From NCBI GenBank assembly GCA_013180625.2, contig SNVD02009077.1:124001-188000 (forward strand): a stretch of 64,000 nt of DNA. Direction: 5' to 3'. Positions 1 to 11,279 of this stretch are shown one piece after another. Both the position numbers and the translations under genes were made by a program. The notes under the pieces were generated by a model. It ran no database searches, was not told where the DNA came from, and saw only the letters and a program-made list of their open reading frames with translations. Within the stretch, counting starts at the first letter, position 1; each line of letters begins with the position of its first letter. This DNA comes from Boswellia sacra. Taxonomy: Eukaryota > Streptophyta > Magnoliopsida > Sapindales > Burseraceae.

Positions 1-429
1 ATATTCTTTTTGAAAATTTAATTAAATAGGAACGTGATATTTCCTATATATCTAAATAAATAAGGATACATTATATCAATAGATTTCCTTATAAAATCAC
101 AATTAATATAACATATACAAAAAAAAGTCTCTCACTCTTTTGTCATGCATAGAAATTTAACATATAATTAATTAAATGATTTTCATTGTCTCAAACATAT
201 CATTGTCTAACTTTGCTTGCATAAATGTGTAGAAAATTCCGGGAAATTTTGTGAAAAAATTTGGGTATGAGCTGGGTGATGTTGGTACACTCACTGTCCC
301 TAGTTGTTCTGTGTGCTGGAAGTATCATTCAATTGATGCAATACATTCCTGTTTCAAATATGGAACGGATTGGAAATTTCAGGTTCTAATATTTGACAAG
401 TCTCCGCTTGTGAGTTTGACTATCCACGT
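1..429. other. AT-rich DNA, no gene recognised
   Basis: No gene is recognisable. An open frame opens at 251 with GTG and runs into the receptor-kinase relic that follows, but its residues up to about 430 match no family I recognise. It may be scrambled upstream sequence of the same pseudogene. Confidence 0.5.
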
Positions 430-845
430 AATGAGAAGTCTGTTTTAAGTTTGGGAGTTGTTGCATAGGAAATTGCATGTGGGAGAAGGTCAATAGAACA
501 CAACTTTGAGAAGGATCAAGTATCAATGGTACCTTGGTTTTGGGAGTCGCGCGTATGGAAATGAATTAGGCTTCTTGATGTTGCTGACAAGAAATTGTGT
601 ATGAATTTCGGCATAAAACAAATGGAGTGTTTGATAATTGTGGTAATATGGTGTATTATCCTGATCGTAACCTAAGACCCTCCCTAAAACAAGTCATACA
701 TGTTCTTAATTATGGGTTATCTTTGCCAAATCTTTCACTTAAGATGTCTATTATGGAATTTGATATGTTAGAGGCTCCTGTCATAGCTTCATATTGTGAC
801 GCACCTTCTACTTGTTTGACTCTACCTGGTCAACCTTGCTTATAA
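430..845 (+). pseudogene. L-type lectin receptor kinase relic (C-terminal kinase end)
   Basis: Pieced across frames, this resembles the end of a lectin-domain receptor-like kinase. A stretch reading SLGVVA-stop-EIACGRRSIE corresponds to the kinase subdomain usually seen as YSFGVVALEIACGRRPIE. It is followed by LLDVADKKLCMNF and KQMECLIIV, and then, in another frame, by PDRNLRPSLKQVIHVLN and LPNLSLKM, the typical C-terminal tail. An in-frame TAG sits in the VALEI motif, another stop follows at about 564, and a frameshift lies near 650. The lectin domain, membrane segment and N-terminal kinase lobe are not visible. The intact family acts at the plasma membrane in carbohydrate-linked and defence signalling; this copy cannot encode a working kinase. 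Confidence 0.72.
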
Positions 846-1243
846 ATATTCATAGTATATTCAGTTTTATGTTAGAATTGTATCATAATATATAAATGAA
901 TATTCCAGAATTTTGAAGCGTTTATTCTTTCTACTTATTCTTTATCCATGCATATATTCTCCTCCACGTCTAGGAAATACGAAAGCTAAATTGCTACATG
1001 ATTGCTACATCACGAGGGGACTTCTTATTTTGCCCTCATAAGCATAGAAAAAATAATTCAATCTTAAAAAGTATTTTTACATGATTGCTACATTATCAAT
1101 TTAATTAATGTAATTACTTTTTTAAATTTACTCATATAATTGTATAATGTCACATCAATTTTGTATGATTAGCACGATAGCTAGCTTGTAAGTTTAAATA
1201 ACTAGATATTTCTGTAATATATAAGATTCTAAATCTTCAAATC

Positions 1244-1753
1244 AGGGGGCTGTGCAAGATTTTAATTATTTGCTATTTCTTGCCTCTTCTTCGTGTAAGC
1301 CGTTCTGGCCCTATCTTCCCATGCACATGACTCACCACAAGAGTACGTACCCCGATGCTCACAATGCAACTCGGGCGGAGGTAGGTGTTGAGCCTGTGAC
1401 TTGGGACGACAATGTAGCTGCCTGTGCACAAAACTACACATGAAAATCAACGTACCACTCGTTGCAATCTTGTGCATTCTAATGGGCCACATGGGGAGAG
1501 ATCATTGCGTGGAGTGGCCCAGCAGAATTTTCAATCACAGATGCTGTTAATATGTGGATGTCTGAGATTGCAGATTATGATTACAGCTCTAAACACCTTG
1601 GCCGCGGGCAAGATGTGTTTGCATTACACTCAAGCGGTTTGCCGCAAGTCGGTTTGTATAATTTGTACTAAGGTCAGGTGCGATGATGGGGGAACCTTCA
1701 TTACGTGCAGCTATGATCCTCCGGGCAACATGATTGGGGAGGAGCCTTACTAA
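1244..1753 (+). pseudogene. PR-1 pseudogene (copy 1)
   Basis: This is a full-length but broken copy of the single-exon PR-1 genes found further right. The start codon appears mutated: AGG at 1244-1246 stands where the intact paralogues have ATG before GG-TGCAAGATT. The CAP-domain start AHNATRAEVGVEPVTWDD is readable, then a stop after AQNYT at about 1441 and a change of frame. RCNLVHSNGPHGE, GKMCLHYTQAV, TKVRCDDGG and the end PPGNMIGEEPY follow, with further frameshifts near 1335, 1500 and 1600. The ending is closest to the intact gene at 14777, which shares GKMCLHYTQ and a GExPY end, so the two probably descend from one recent ancestor. The intact family encodes secreted CAP-superfamily defence proteins. 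Confidence 0.9.
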
Positions 1754-3631
1754 TTAGGTAATTTTTTTTAGTTAAATTGAAGTTGAATGCAAATAAGAAA
1801 AAAAAAGTTTTGTACCCGCAAATAGAAACGAATTACTTTGTAAATTGTCTTTCATTTAACAAACGTTATGCTTCCTAGAATCAAGGTTGCCCAGTTTTTA
1901 GCATTAGTGTCTTACATCATGTATGATATACTTTTATAAGAAAAAATTAACCGCAAAGTAGTGATATATTTTATAAAATCATGTATCCCAAATGACATAA
2001 CATATTTTTAAAACTAGTACAGCATTCATTACATCATTAACCCATCTATTTGATATTTGTGTTACAAAATTTGAAATATAATTTAGAATAAATATCATTA
2101 TTCTGAACTTAACTCTGAACTAAAACCTTAAGGCTTAAAAAAATTATCTTCATTCATTTATGTACATATTTATTTACAAGTATAATCAGAAATTTTCCAT
2201 AAAAAGAATTGCCATATAAATACAACAGAAATCATATTCATATCCCATGATCAGCTCAGGTCATTGATGCAGGTGTGGATCAAGAGCTGATTTTTGGGCT
2301 AGATCAGGGCCTGATACGTTCGCTGGAGTAAGGAGAACTTAACATGAAGGGCAATCATATTGGACCCTCCTTCATACTCAGAACATAACGACCCCGCCAA
2401 AACCCAACAACCCCCACCCACCCACCACAACCCCGATAACAAAAACAAAAAACATACCGTTAGAGTTAACAGATGTAATATTTATTTAAAATTAAAAATA
2501 TCTTTTTTAATTTTTTTTCTCTCTACTTCCTTCCTACTTTTCTCTTTCTTTTCTCCTCCTCCCTCTCTTTCTTCTTCGTCTTTTCCTTTCCTTCTTTCTT
2601 TGTCTTTTTTCTCTCCTTTTGGAGTTGTGACTTGCTAGTTACCATAAATACGATATTCAGTTTAAATTAAATTCAATCATTTGAATGATTTGCCATCTCA
2701 ACGTAATTTAATAAGTAAAAATCACTCTAATATATGTGTAAGAGATACATTACATAATTAAACTTACGATCTATTTAGGATTACTATCTTGTGGAAAAAC
2801 TCAGCCATAGCTAACTTTGAAAAAATCTATTATAGCAATGTTGTGTTGTGAGAAGATGCTAATAATATTTAAATTAATTTAAGATAATATTTTTTAATTA
2901 TAATACTAAAATAATTAAAAGAGAATATTAATGTATTTATAATAACAGCAACAACAACAACCTCGTCGTCATTGTCGTGGTGGTGGTGCAGGTAAAATAG
3001 ATTTTTAAAATTATTTACTAAATAAAAGTTACAATTATGTTTTGAGATTTTTAAAACTTAATTGTCAACATAAAGACTAAAATATACATGATTTTGTACA
3101 AGATTTATTATGATAATAATATATAAATTAATCTAAGATAATATTTTTAAATTATATTAAAATAATTAAAAGAGAATATTATTATATTTATAACATCAAC
3201 AACAACTTAAGTCTTTATGCTTCAACACCCGCAAATAATGGCGACAAAATTAGAAGGAATATTTAGTAAACCAGTTTAGAAAGAATTGATCAAATACAAT
3301 GCTAATGCATGGGTTAACAATCAAATTACACAACATCCTCTATTTCTATGTAAGATCAACAATTAACATCATTCAAAATGCATGACAGACCGAGAAAATG
3401 AGTTTCTCTTGACATATAAAAGCCAAAAATACAATTTTTAACACAACTGGGATGGGAAATTAACAGACTTCCGATACCAAAATGTTGAAAATCAAAAAAA
3501 TGCAGTTCACAAAACCTGATAACAGACAACAATTTCCAGAGAACAATTTCCTGTGTGTTGTGGGTCAAACAAAGACGACTTTTGCAGCTATTTACAGGAT
3601 ATACAAGGAGTTAGATGTTTTGTATAATTTC
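1754..3631. other. AT-rich intergenic DNA
   Basis: No gene was found. It contains a pyrimidine-rich tract (about 2500-2625), whose apparent reading frame is low-complexity Ser/Phe/Leu, and two similar AT-rich blocks near 2880 and 3120. Confidence 0.5.
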
Positions 3632-3953
3632 AAAAACATGATTTGATCTAGTTGTGTGCTATGCTAGCCTTACTTACAAAAACATGTACAATTTCATTTC
3701 TATGATTCGGCCACAACACAAAGCATATGAATCAGTGATTCTAATATGTTCAAAATTACCTTTATATATATCCTAAAGTGGATCCATCCAAATGGAACTA
3801 CCGGTATCAAAACTGTCTGACATGACTTTTGGATTGGCCCACTTTAGGATATATAAAAATATAATATTGAACATATTAGAATTACTTATTTATATGCTTT
3901 GTGTTGTGGCCAAGTCATAGAAATGAAATTGTACATGTTCAAATCATGTTTTT
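3632..3953. repeat. Foldback (inverted-repeat) element
   Basis: The arm at 3632-3781 is the reverse complement of the arm at 3839-3953, including the shared words ACATGTACAATTTCATTTC and CCACAACACAAAGCATAT. The left arm carries about 35 extra bases (3648-3682), and a spacer of about 57 bp lies between the arms. A third piece of the same family (TTGGCCCACTTTAGGATA) recurs near 4033-4055. I found no clear target duplication, so the class is undetermined; a MITE-like or foldback element is likely. Confidence 0.7.
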
Positions 3954-4103
3954 AATAAGTAGAATTCCAAACAATGCAGATCAAGGAAGTTTTATGGAGT
4001 TAGACTGCCTGCTAATTAGCCAGATATGACTTTTGGTTGGCCCACTTTAGGATACTTATGAAGATAATTTTGGACGTATTATCTGCCTCTAAATCTGCAT
4101 AAA

Positions 4104-4423
4104 TCATACCCTATCAAAATCATCAAGCCATGCTGCTAGGCCACACTCTAAACATAAATCTGAATCTGCAGGGTCTGTTATGTCCGTGAAATCTGTCAAA
4201 ATAAAAAATTCATGTCATTAATTCATTATCATACCTTGAATACGTGACAACTAACAAGACATTAAACAGATGAAAATATATACTCAGATAAATCTATATA
4301 CCACTATAGGAACAAAAAGGGAGAACAAGAGCAAACATCAGCCAAAAATCTTTTCACATCAACTTCATTATCAAATGCATACTTGATTTTCTTAAGCAGA
4401 TCATCAGTAACACTAGATTGAGA
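4104..4423 (-). other. Two exon-like segments of unidentified origin
   Basis: On the minus strand two short open segments look like exons. One (4423 down to about 4340) follows a TTTTTCTCAATCTAG acceptor-like sequence and reads VTDDLLKKIKYAFDNEVDV. The other (4192 to 4104) follows TTTTGACAG and reads DFTDITDPADSDLCLECG and on to DDFDRV before a stop. I do not recognise the family. They could be extra 3' exons of the neighbouring MORF relic or pieces of another captured gene. Confidence 0.3.
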
Positions 4424-4511
4424 AAAAAGAAAAAGCATTCACATAACTAACTTGGTAATGTAAATAGATTATCCAAAAAAAAAATTGATAATACATGTTA
4501 TATCAATCTAC

Positions 4512-6040
4512 CTCTTAGGTCTTCTTGGTGTGAATGTTCCCATAAAGTATTAATTTGTGTCGTGGTAAACACACAATGTTAGTTATATGTTCAACACTAG
4601 AAACTTAGATTAGCCAAGTCAAATGCCAGCCAGCCCAAAATAAAACAGAAAGTTGAAATAACTAATTAATGAGAGGATTGAGGAGAAAATTTTAGACCTC
4701 CAAGATCCTTTTTCTCTACATCAACATAAGAATCAGGAATGACACGAAGAACTCCAGGGAGACCTGTTTATGTGATAATGAAGGAAAAAGTCAGCTTCCA
4801 TAATTATAACAACTGTGTAAGTTATATTGAACAATTAAGCACTTACCACGAAAGTTCTTCGACTCTTCTTGGGTCATTGCAACCTTAAAGCCTTCACAAA
4901 CTATGGAAATCGCATAAATCTTTGTTTGGCCTCCTCCAAACTAGAACCAAAAAAAAATGACTCTAAAACTAGTGAAAATAATAGGAATTTAAAAGTGTCA
5001 ATTAAAGAGCAATAGTAAAAGGTCACTCTCTTACCAAGATACTAAACAAATAAAGAAAAAAAAATTGATTTGCATGAATTAATACAGGCATCCATCAACC
5101 AATTAATCAGAAAAGCTACAATCTCACAATTGTAGTGGTAATTACAGCCAACGCAAAAGTCCACAATCATGTGGAGGTGAGTTGGCAAGGTATTGAGAAG
5201 AATAGGTTTGCCAATAGGTAGAGGAGAAGTGAGTAGCTACAATTATATGAGATGACATGAGTAGTGAGTAGGCAAGCCTTATATTGAGAAGGAGAGGGGC
5301 TGTGGTACCCTCGAGGCAATGCCTCTAGTCAAATCAGAGCGCGAGTACTTAGCATGTACTCCCTGATTGGCCAGAGGCATTGCCTCCGGGTAACACAGAC
5401 TTTCTCATTGAGAAGAGTAAGGTAGCCCATGAACAGGGGCAGTAGTAAAGGGTAGCCCACAGAGCGTTATCAAACCTATAGGATAAGTCTAATATGGGAT
5501 CGACAATAGTTAAAATAGAAAGTGAAGCTATGGATGGAATAAAATAATAATATGTCAAGTCCATAAAGGAGGAGAGGCCTGAAGACATACAAGAAGACTT
5601 TGGAAAGAATTTGAAGACCTGTGGCAGGTCCGAGAAGATGAAACTCGAAGAATAACGCCCCTGAGTTCTTAGCAAAATCAATTAAAATACAAAGAAGACA
5701 GGCAGTGTAATAAAAAGCAACAAGCAGCAAGAAGATTTGCAGAAGCTTCTAGAAGAGGATTGTAGATTCGGACCAATTAGGAAATGATAATTTTGTGCAT
5801 TAAACCCATAAGAACAATTAATAAAAAATTAAAAAGAAAACCACAGACACAGCATTTCTTTATCAGTTTAAGGAACCATGAAAGCATTAACTGAAAAGCA
5901 TGAATCTAACAAATGTATATATGTAACGAAATAAATAAACAAAATAAAAAACAGCAGAGCACGAAGGAACCTAAATTGAGTCCTTTAGCACAAGTCTCCT
6001 CATAAGTTGCAATCTCCTCAACAGTGGGGGAGCAAGAAAC
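4512..6040 (-). pseudogene. MORF/RIP (DAG-like) RNA-editing factor pseudogene
   Basis: Four exon-like blocks on the minus strand assemble into a MORF box, the conserved domain of plant organellar RNA-editing factors. Block A (6040-5972) reads SPTVEEIATYEETCAKGLNL. Block B (4940-4847) contains QTKIYAISIVCEGFKVAMTQ and EESKNFR. Block C (4763-4698) reads [20 protein letters not shown]. Block D (4556-4512) reads YFMGTFTPRRPKR. Blocks B and C are flanked by CTAG/CAG acceptors and GTAAGT/GTCT donors, and the B-C splice phase joins RG-LPG in frame. Block D starts with an in-frame TAA and its acceptor appears to read CAA instead of CAG, so the gene is broken. The 5' end is missing: a Copia element begins 53 bp beyond block A. 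Intact members act in mitochondria or plastids with PPR proteins. The order of blocks resembles MORF1/MORF8. Confidence 0.68.
5300..5398. repeat. Short hairpin inside a MORF intron
   Basis: A left arm of about 50 bp (5300-5350) pairs with a right arm (5355-5398) around a very short loop. Both arms contain the self-palindromic word GAGGCAATGCCTCT and share ATCAG and GAGTAC blocks with small bulges. It could be a miniature foldback element or a transcribed hairpin. Orientation and function are unknown. Confidence 0.6.
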
Positions 6041-6092
6041 TTTGATTAGAAAAGGCAAAATAAAACAATTTGTCTTAAATACATTTTCATAT

Positions 6093-6491
6093 TGTTGGGA
6101 TGTAATAAGACCTCAGAACAGAATTTGGGAGAAAAATTACTTGTATTAATAGAGAAAATTAATGTACAAGAATTATACAAAAACTCCCCTAAAATTTCTG
6201 GAGCTCTCCTGGCTCTCTCTCTTAATCCTAAACTCTCTGGTTTAGACTCTGGACTCTCTCTGGAATCTCTGTGATACTTAAACAAGGCAGAATTCGTCCC
6301 ATATTTATAGGGAAAATTCTGCATACAAATTCAAATCAAATTTGGCTACTTCCTTTGATTTTCAAAATTGGAGGTGCCTAACTAATTTGACTCTCAATGC
6401 ATTCACATGGGAGGGATTCTGGAAGCCATGCATGTCATGCATGAGCTCAGCAGAATTCTAGAACTCATGCATGTCATGCATGAGCTCATCA
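6093..6491 (-). repeat. 3' LTR of Copia element 1
   Basis: This 399-bp LTR is the 3' one relative to the minus-strand polyprotein. On the plus strand it ends in two tandem copies of a block containing CATGCATGTCATGCATGAGC, giving four RY-type (CATGCATG) motifs in U3. A TATA box (TATAAATA, minus strand) lies at about 6304-6311. Confidence 0.95.
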
Positions 6492-6509
6492 ATTCTCCCC
6501 CTCCATCCC
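6492..6509 (-). other. Polypurine tract of Copia element 1
   Basis: The plus strand reads ATTCTCCCCCTCCATCCC immediately next to the 3' LTR, which is a purine-rich tract on the element's sense strand. It is the expected plus-strand priming site for reverse transcription. Confidence 0.8.
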
Positions 6510-6537
6510 ATGTGAAAGGGAGTAACAACAAAAGTAA

Positions 6538-9500
6538 TTAGACAGCTTCTAATCCAACTATGTCTCTGCATAGTTCTAACTTGTCTCTGGTGACCACTTT
6601 TGTTAACATGTCAGCTGGATTCTCTTTAGTATGGATCTTCACTAGTTTCAACAGTTGCTTGTCCATCACCTCTCGTATCCAATGATAGCGGATGTCGATA
6701 TGCTTCGTTCGAGAATGGTACACTGAATTCTTGCTCAAATCCAGAGCACTTTGACTGTCACAGTGTACTTTATACTCCTTTTGCTCAATCCCAAGTTCTT
6801 GGAGAAACCGCTTCAACCACAACATTTCTTTTCCAGCTTCCGCTGCGGCAATGTATTCTGCCTCTGTTGTGGATAGCGCAACACACTTCTGTAGTCTTGA
6901 CTGCCATGACACAGCTCCCCCTGCAAAAGTGTAAACAAAACCTGATGTAGATTTCCTACTGTCAGGATCTCCGGCCATATCTGAATCTGTATAGCCTTCC
7001 AAGATTGGATCAGCTCCCCCGTAACACAAGCATATCTTCGAAGTACCTTTAAGGTATCTGAGAATCCACTTGACTGCCTCCCAATGTTCTTTCCCTGGAT
7101 TGGAAAGAAATCTGCTCACGACTCCTACAGCATGAGCAATATCTGGCCTTGTACACACCATGGCATACATCAAACTTCCTACAGCAGAAGAATAGGGTAC
7201 CGACGCCATGTCCTCTATCTCTTTCTTGGATGAGGGACATGATCTCTTGTTCAACTTGAAGTGATTAGCCAGTGGTACACTAACTGGCTTAGCACTATCC
7301 ATGTTGAACCTTTGGATCACACGTTCAACATATTTTTCTTGAGACAGCCATAATTTCTTTTGTTTCCTGTCTCGACGAATGTGCATCCCCAAGATTTGCT
7401 GAGCTGGTCCCAAGTCCTTCATATCGAAGGTTTTTGATAGTTCATTCTTCAGCTGCTTTATTCTTGTTGCATCTTTTCCGACGATCAACATGTCGTCCAC
7501 ATATAACATTAATGCAACAAAGTCTCCACCTGGAAGTTTCTGAAAGTAGACGCATTGGTCGGCAGCGGTTCTTTTGTACCCATGACTAACCATGAAGGAG
7601 TCAAACTTCTTGTACCATTGCCTTGGTGCTTGTTTGAGGCCATACAAGCTCTTTTTGAGCTTGCACACGAGGTGTTCTTTTTCTGGAACCTCGAACCCTT
7701 CTGGCTGCTCCATGTAGATTTCTTCATGCAAGTCTCCATGAAGAAATGTTGTCTTCACATCCATCTGTTCAAGCTCCAAATCAAGACTTGCTGTCAATCC
7801 GAGGATGACGCGGATTGAGGACATTTTTACTACCGGTGAAAAGATTTCATCAAAGTCAATTCCTTTCTTCTGAAAGAATCCTTTTACCACCAATCGGGCT
7901 TTATGTTTCATTACTTTCCCTGTTCCATCTTTCTTGAGCTTGAATACCCACTTGTTCTTCAGTGCCTTCTTTCCGTGTGGGAGCTCGACCAGTTCATAAG
8001 TTTTGTTCTTCTCAAGAGAATTCATCTCTTCTCGCATTGCATGCAGCCATCGTTCTTTGTCTGGATGAGATAAAGCTTCATGAAAGCTTTCTGGCTCCCC
8101 CTCATCAGTAAGCAGTGTGTACTCTGATTCCGGATATCTCCTCGACGGAATCCGACCTCGCTCAGATCGTCGTAGCTGAGGTTCTTCATTTCCAGGAGGT
8201 ATAGCAGCTTCTATGGGTGATTGTGGCTCCCCCAGCTCAGTAATATCTTCATTTTCTTCCTCCTGATCTGCTTCTGGAACTTCGTCTGGTACCTCGTCAT
8301 TTCTTGTAGCATTTGGTGTTGGGGTAGAATCTGCAACAATATCTGGGGCACTGCTAGTGGGATTTGTAGATATTGTTGTCCTTTCAGCGTCTTCATATGT
8401 TTGGTCTTCGTGAAATACGACATCTCTGCTCCGGATGACTTTCTTTTCTTTGGGATCCCATAATCTGTATCCGAATTCTTCATCTCCATAACCGATGAAG
8501 ATACATGGAACAGTTCTTGCATCGAGCTTCTGTCTGAGCTCCTTGGATACATGTACGAAGGTTAAACAACCAAACACTTTCAAATGATTATAGGAGGGCT
8601 TTTTGTTAAACCATACCTTTTCTGGAATCTCGAAGTTCAGTGGTGCCGATGGTGCTCTGTTGATTAAGTAACAAGCGGTGCGAACTGCCTCCCCCCATAA
8701 TGGCTTGGGTAACTTAGCCAATCTGAGCATGCTTCTGACTCGTTCCATGATGGTTCGATTCATCCTCTCGGCCACTCCATTGTGTTGTGGTGTGTGTGGG
8801 ACTGTTCTTTCATGTCGAATGCCATATTTTTGACAGTAGGCATTGAACTCTCTGGAGGTATACTCGCCTCCGTTATCTGATCGAAGGCATTTTAATTTCT
8901 TACCCGTTTCACGTTCTACCATGGCGTGAAACTCCTTGAACTTCTCCAGAACTTCATCCTTCGTTCTGAGGAAATACACCCACACTTTCCGAGATGCATC
9001 ATCAATAAAGGTCAAGAAATACCTTTTACCGCCTAAGGACTCGACTTCAAGAGGTCCGCATACATCACTGTGTACTAGCTCCAACAGCTTTGATTTCTTC
9101 ACTGATGAGGAGCTGAATGACACCCTCCGTTGTTTTCCGTACAAACAATAGTCGCAAGGATGAGACGCTGCATCCTTGGAAACAGTGATCAGCTTCTTTT
9201 TCTGAAGGGTTGATAAACCCTTTTCACCCATGTGACCGAGCCTTTTATGCCACAAATCTAGAGGTACCATGTGCTCTGCTACATGAAGGCTCTCTCCGTT
9301 TATCTTTACATGAGTCCTGTAAAGATTGTCACATAATTTACCTCGAGCAACCACCATGACCCCTTTCAACATCTTCCATGTACCGTTGGTGAAGCAGCTC
9401 TCATAACCTTACTGATCAAAGGCTTTTACCGAGAGCAAGTTGAGTCGAAGATCTGGCACATGACGAACGTCCTTTAAAGTTATTTTGCATCCGACGTTCG

Positions 9501-10527
9501 TTTGGAATTGAATATCACCAATTCCCATGATTTTGGCGGTGCTGTTGTTTCCCATCTTCACTATCCCAAAGTCTCCTGCTTTGTACGTGGTGAAGATCTC
9601 TCTGCAAGGAGTGACGTGGCAGGAAGCTGCTGTGTCAATTACCCATTCTACTCCTTGGTCTGCTGTGTGGAAGCACGTCTCTTCTGCACAGATGGTTACA
9701 TCTTCTACCACTGTAACTCGTGGTTCTTCGTTGCTTTGTGCCTGTGAACTCTCCTGGTTCTGCTTCCGAAGACTGCGACAATTTCTCTTCAAATGTCCCT
9801 CTTTGCCACAGTTGTAGCACTTGTATGTGGGTCTCCGCCCATCTGATGACCTGCCCCTTGATCTGCCTCTGCTTTTGCTTCTACCTCTTCTCCAGTCTTC
9901 ACCTCGAGACTGTCTTCCTCGATTCTCTGTGATATAGGCTTCATCTTGACTGGTGCCTGCATCTTTTCTTCTTGCCTCCTCGTTCATCAAGGCATCCTTA
10001 ACCATTGACAAGGTAAGTTTGCCTCCGGGTGCTGAATTACTGATGGAGACCACTAACGTCTCCCATGAATCTGGAAGGGAACTGAGAAGTAGAAGTGCTT
10101 GTTCTTCGTCTCCAAGCTGTAACTCGACTGCTGTCAACTGATTCACCAAGTTCTGGAACTCACTTGTATGTTCTACTACAGGAGTTCCGCTCCGCAATTT
10201 CAAGTTCACAAGCCGTCTCATCAGGATGGCTTTGTTTCGTGCTGACTTGGCTTGATACATACTCTCTAATTTTTTCCATAGAGTATATGCATCTGTTTCT
10301 TTGGCTACATGGTGGAAGACACTATGATCGATCCATTGTCTGATCTGACCGATGCATTTTCTGTTAATTTTCTTCCACTCTGTCTCTTTTTCTGTCTCAG
10401 GTCTCTGCCCTTCAAATTCTATAGGGTCATATAGATCCTTACAACTAAGGAGATCCTCCATCCTAGGCCTCCATAGTGTGTAATTTGTAGTAGTCAATTT
10501 TATCATGGCTCCGGATGATTCTTCCAT
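6538..10527 (-). pseudogene. Copia gag-pol polyprotein, one nonsense codon
   Basis: One continuous frame of about 1329 codons is interrupted only by a TAA at 9411-9409 (after SVKAFDQ, before GYESCFTNGTW). The gag part has the UBN2-type region and the zinc knuckle CYNCGKEGHLKRNC. Protease follows, with WVIDTAASCHVTP. The GAG-pre-integrase motif is LWHKRLGHMGEKGL. The integrase core runs from HSDVCGP through FIDDASR to DNGGEYTS and TPQHNGVAERMNRT. The RT has LYVDDMLIVG, and RNase H has GYTDSDMAGD and [12 protein letters not shown]. The layout and sequence are very like tobacco Tnt1. The single stop would truncate the product between protease and integrase, so the copy should be non-autonomous unless read through. 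Start chosen at the ATG on 10527, the first in frame after the leader. Confidence 0.95.
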
Positions 10528-10863
10528 TTTAGAATAATTAATTCACTAAAATGGAAATTAAATTTCAAAAATCCAAGCCCACCGTTACATCCGGAACGGT
10601 CAAATTAGGTGGAATAGCCTCTTCCGGGGCTCAAAAATTCTTTTTATACAATAAATACTAAGCTTGGAAACTTTAAGGACTAAACTGAAATTTCTTAAGG
10701 GCTAAACTGAAATTTCAGAAACTAAAAGGGGCATAAGTATTTATCAGAATTACAGGGGCCAAACTGATATTTTCTTAGGACTGAAATGTAAATTTCAGAA
10801 ATTCAGGGGTCAAAAGGTAATTACCCATAAATACAGGGGCCAAAAGGTTATTTTCCAACGTTT

Positions 10864-11000
10864 TGATGACGTGGCAGGTGGGGTCCACTATGCTGACGTG
10901 GCTCTGACGTGGCGACACGTACTATGATGACGTGGCACGCTGACGTGGACTGTTGACGTGGCGAAAAGTGCGCTGACATGGCTGGTGACGTGGCGCTGAC
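10864..11000. promoter_or_regulatory. Cluster of TGACGTGGC motifs in the Copia 1 leader
   Basis: Between the primer site and the gag start, the plus strand carries six exact TGACGTGGC motifs plus one TGACGTGGA and one TGACATGGC within about 140 bp. Each contains the ACGTGGC core known as the ABRE, a bZIP binding site. On the element's sense strand they read GCCACGTCA. Neighbouring leader sequence (10640-10860) holds diverged repeats of GGGGCCAAAAGGT-type units. Confidence 0.7.
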
Positions 11001-11265
11001 TTGTCTTCTTCCTTGGAATGGCGCGTGCAGCGCGTGGGGCGAGTGACGCCCACTCGCAGACCAGGTCGGAGGCGCGTGAGGCCTCTCTGGACGTCGGATC
11101 AGTCGCCGAAAAATTGCAGAATGATCAGGACGACGTCACGAACACACTGGACACTTCAAATTCGAAATTCGATGACTTTCCGAAAAATCGAAATTTTCAA
11201 GAAACAGGGGACAAATTTTCTCTAAATTTTTCATTTCTGTTCTGACGTTCCAAGAGCTCAACGAG

Positions 11266-11277
11266 GCTCTGATACCA
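11266..11277 (-). other. Primer binding site, Copia element 1
   Basis: GCTCTGATACCA on the plus strand is TGGTATCAGAGC on the sense strand, the complement of the 3' end of plant initiator methionine tRNA. It lies 2 bp inside the 5' LTR. Confidence 0.93.
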
Positions 11278-11279
11278 CT

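Noticed and set aside
2490..2640. Serine/phenylalanine/leucine-rich protein
   Set aside because: The frame is a translated pyrimidine tract of low complexity.
11001..11245. Open frames on the plus strand in the Copia 1 leader
   Set aside because: Antisense to the element, arginine-rich by composition, with no recognisable domain.
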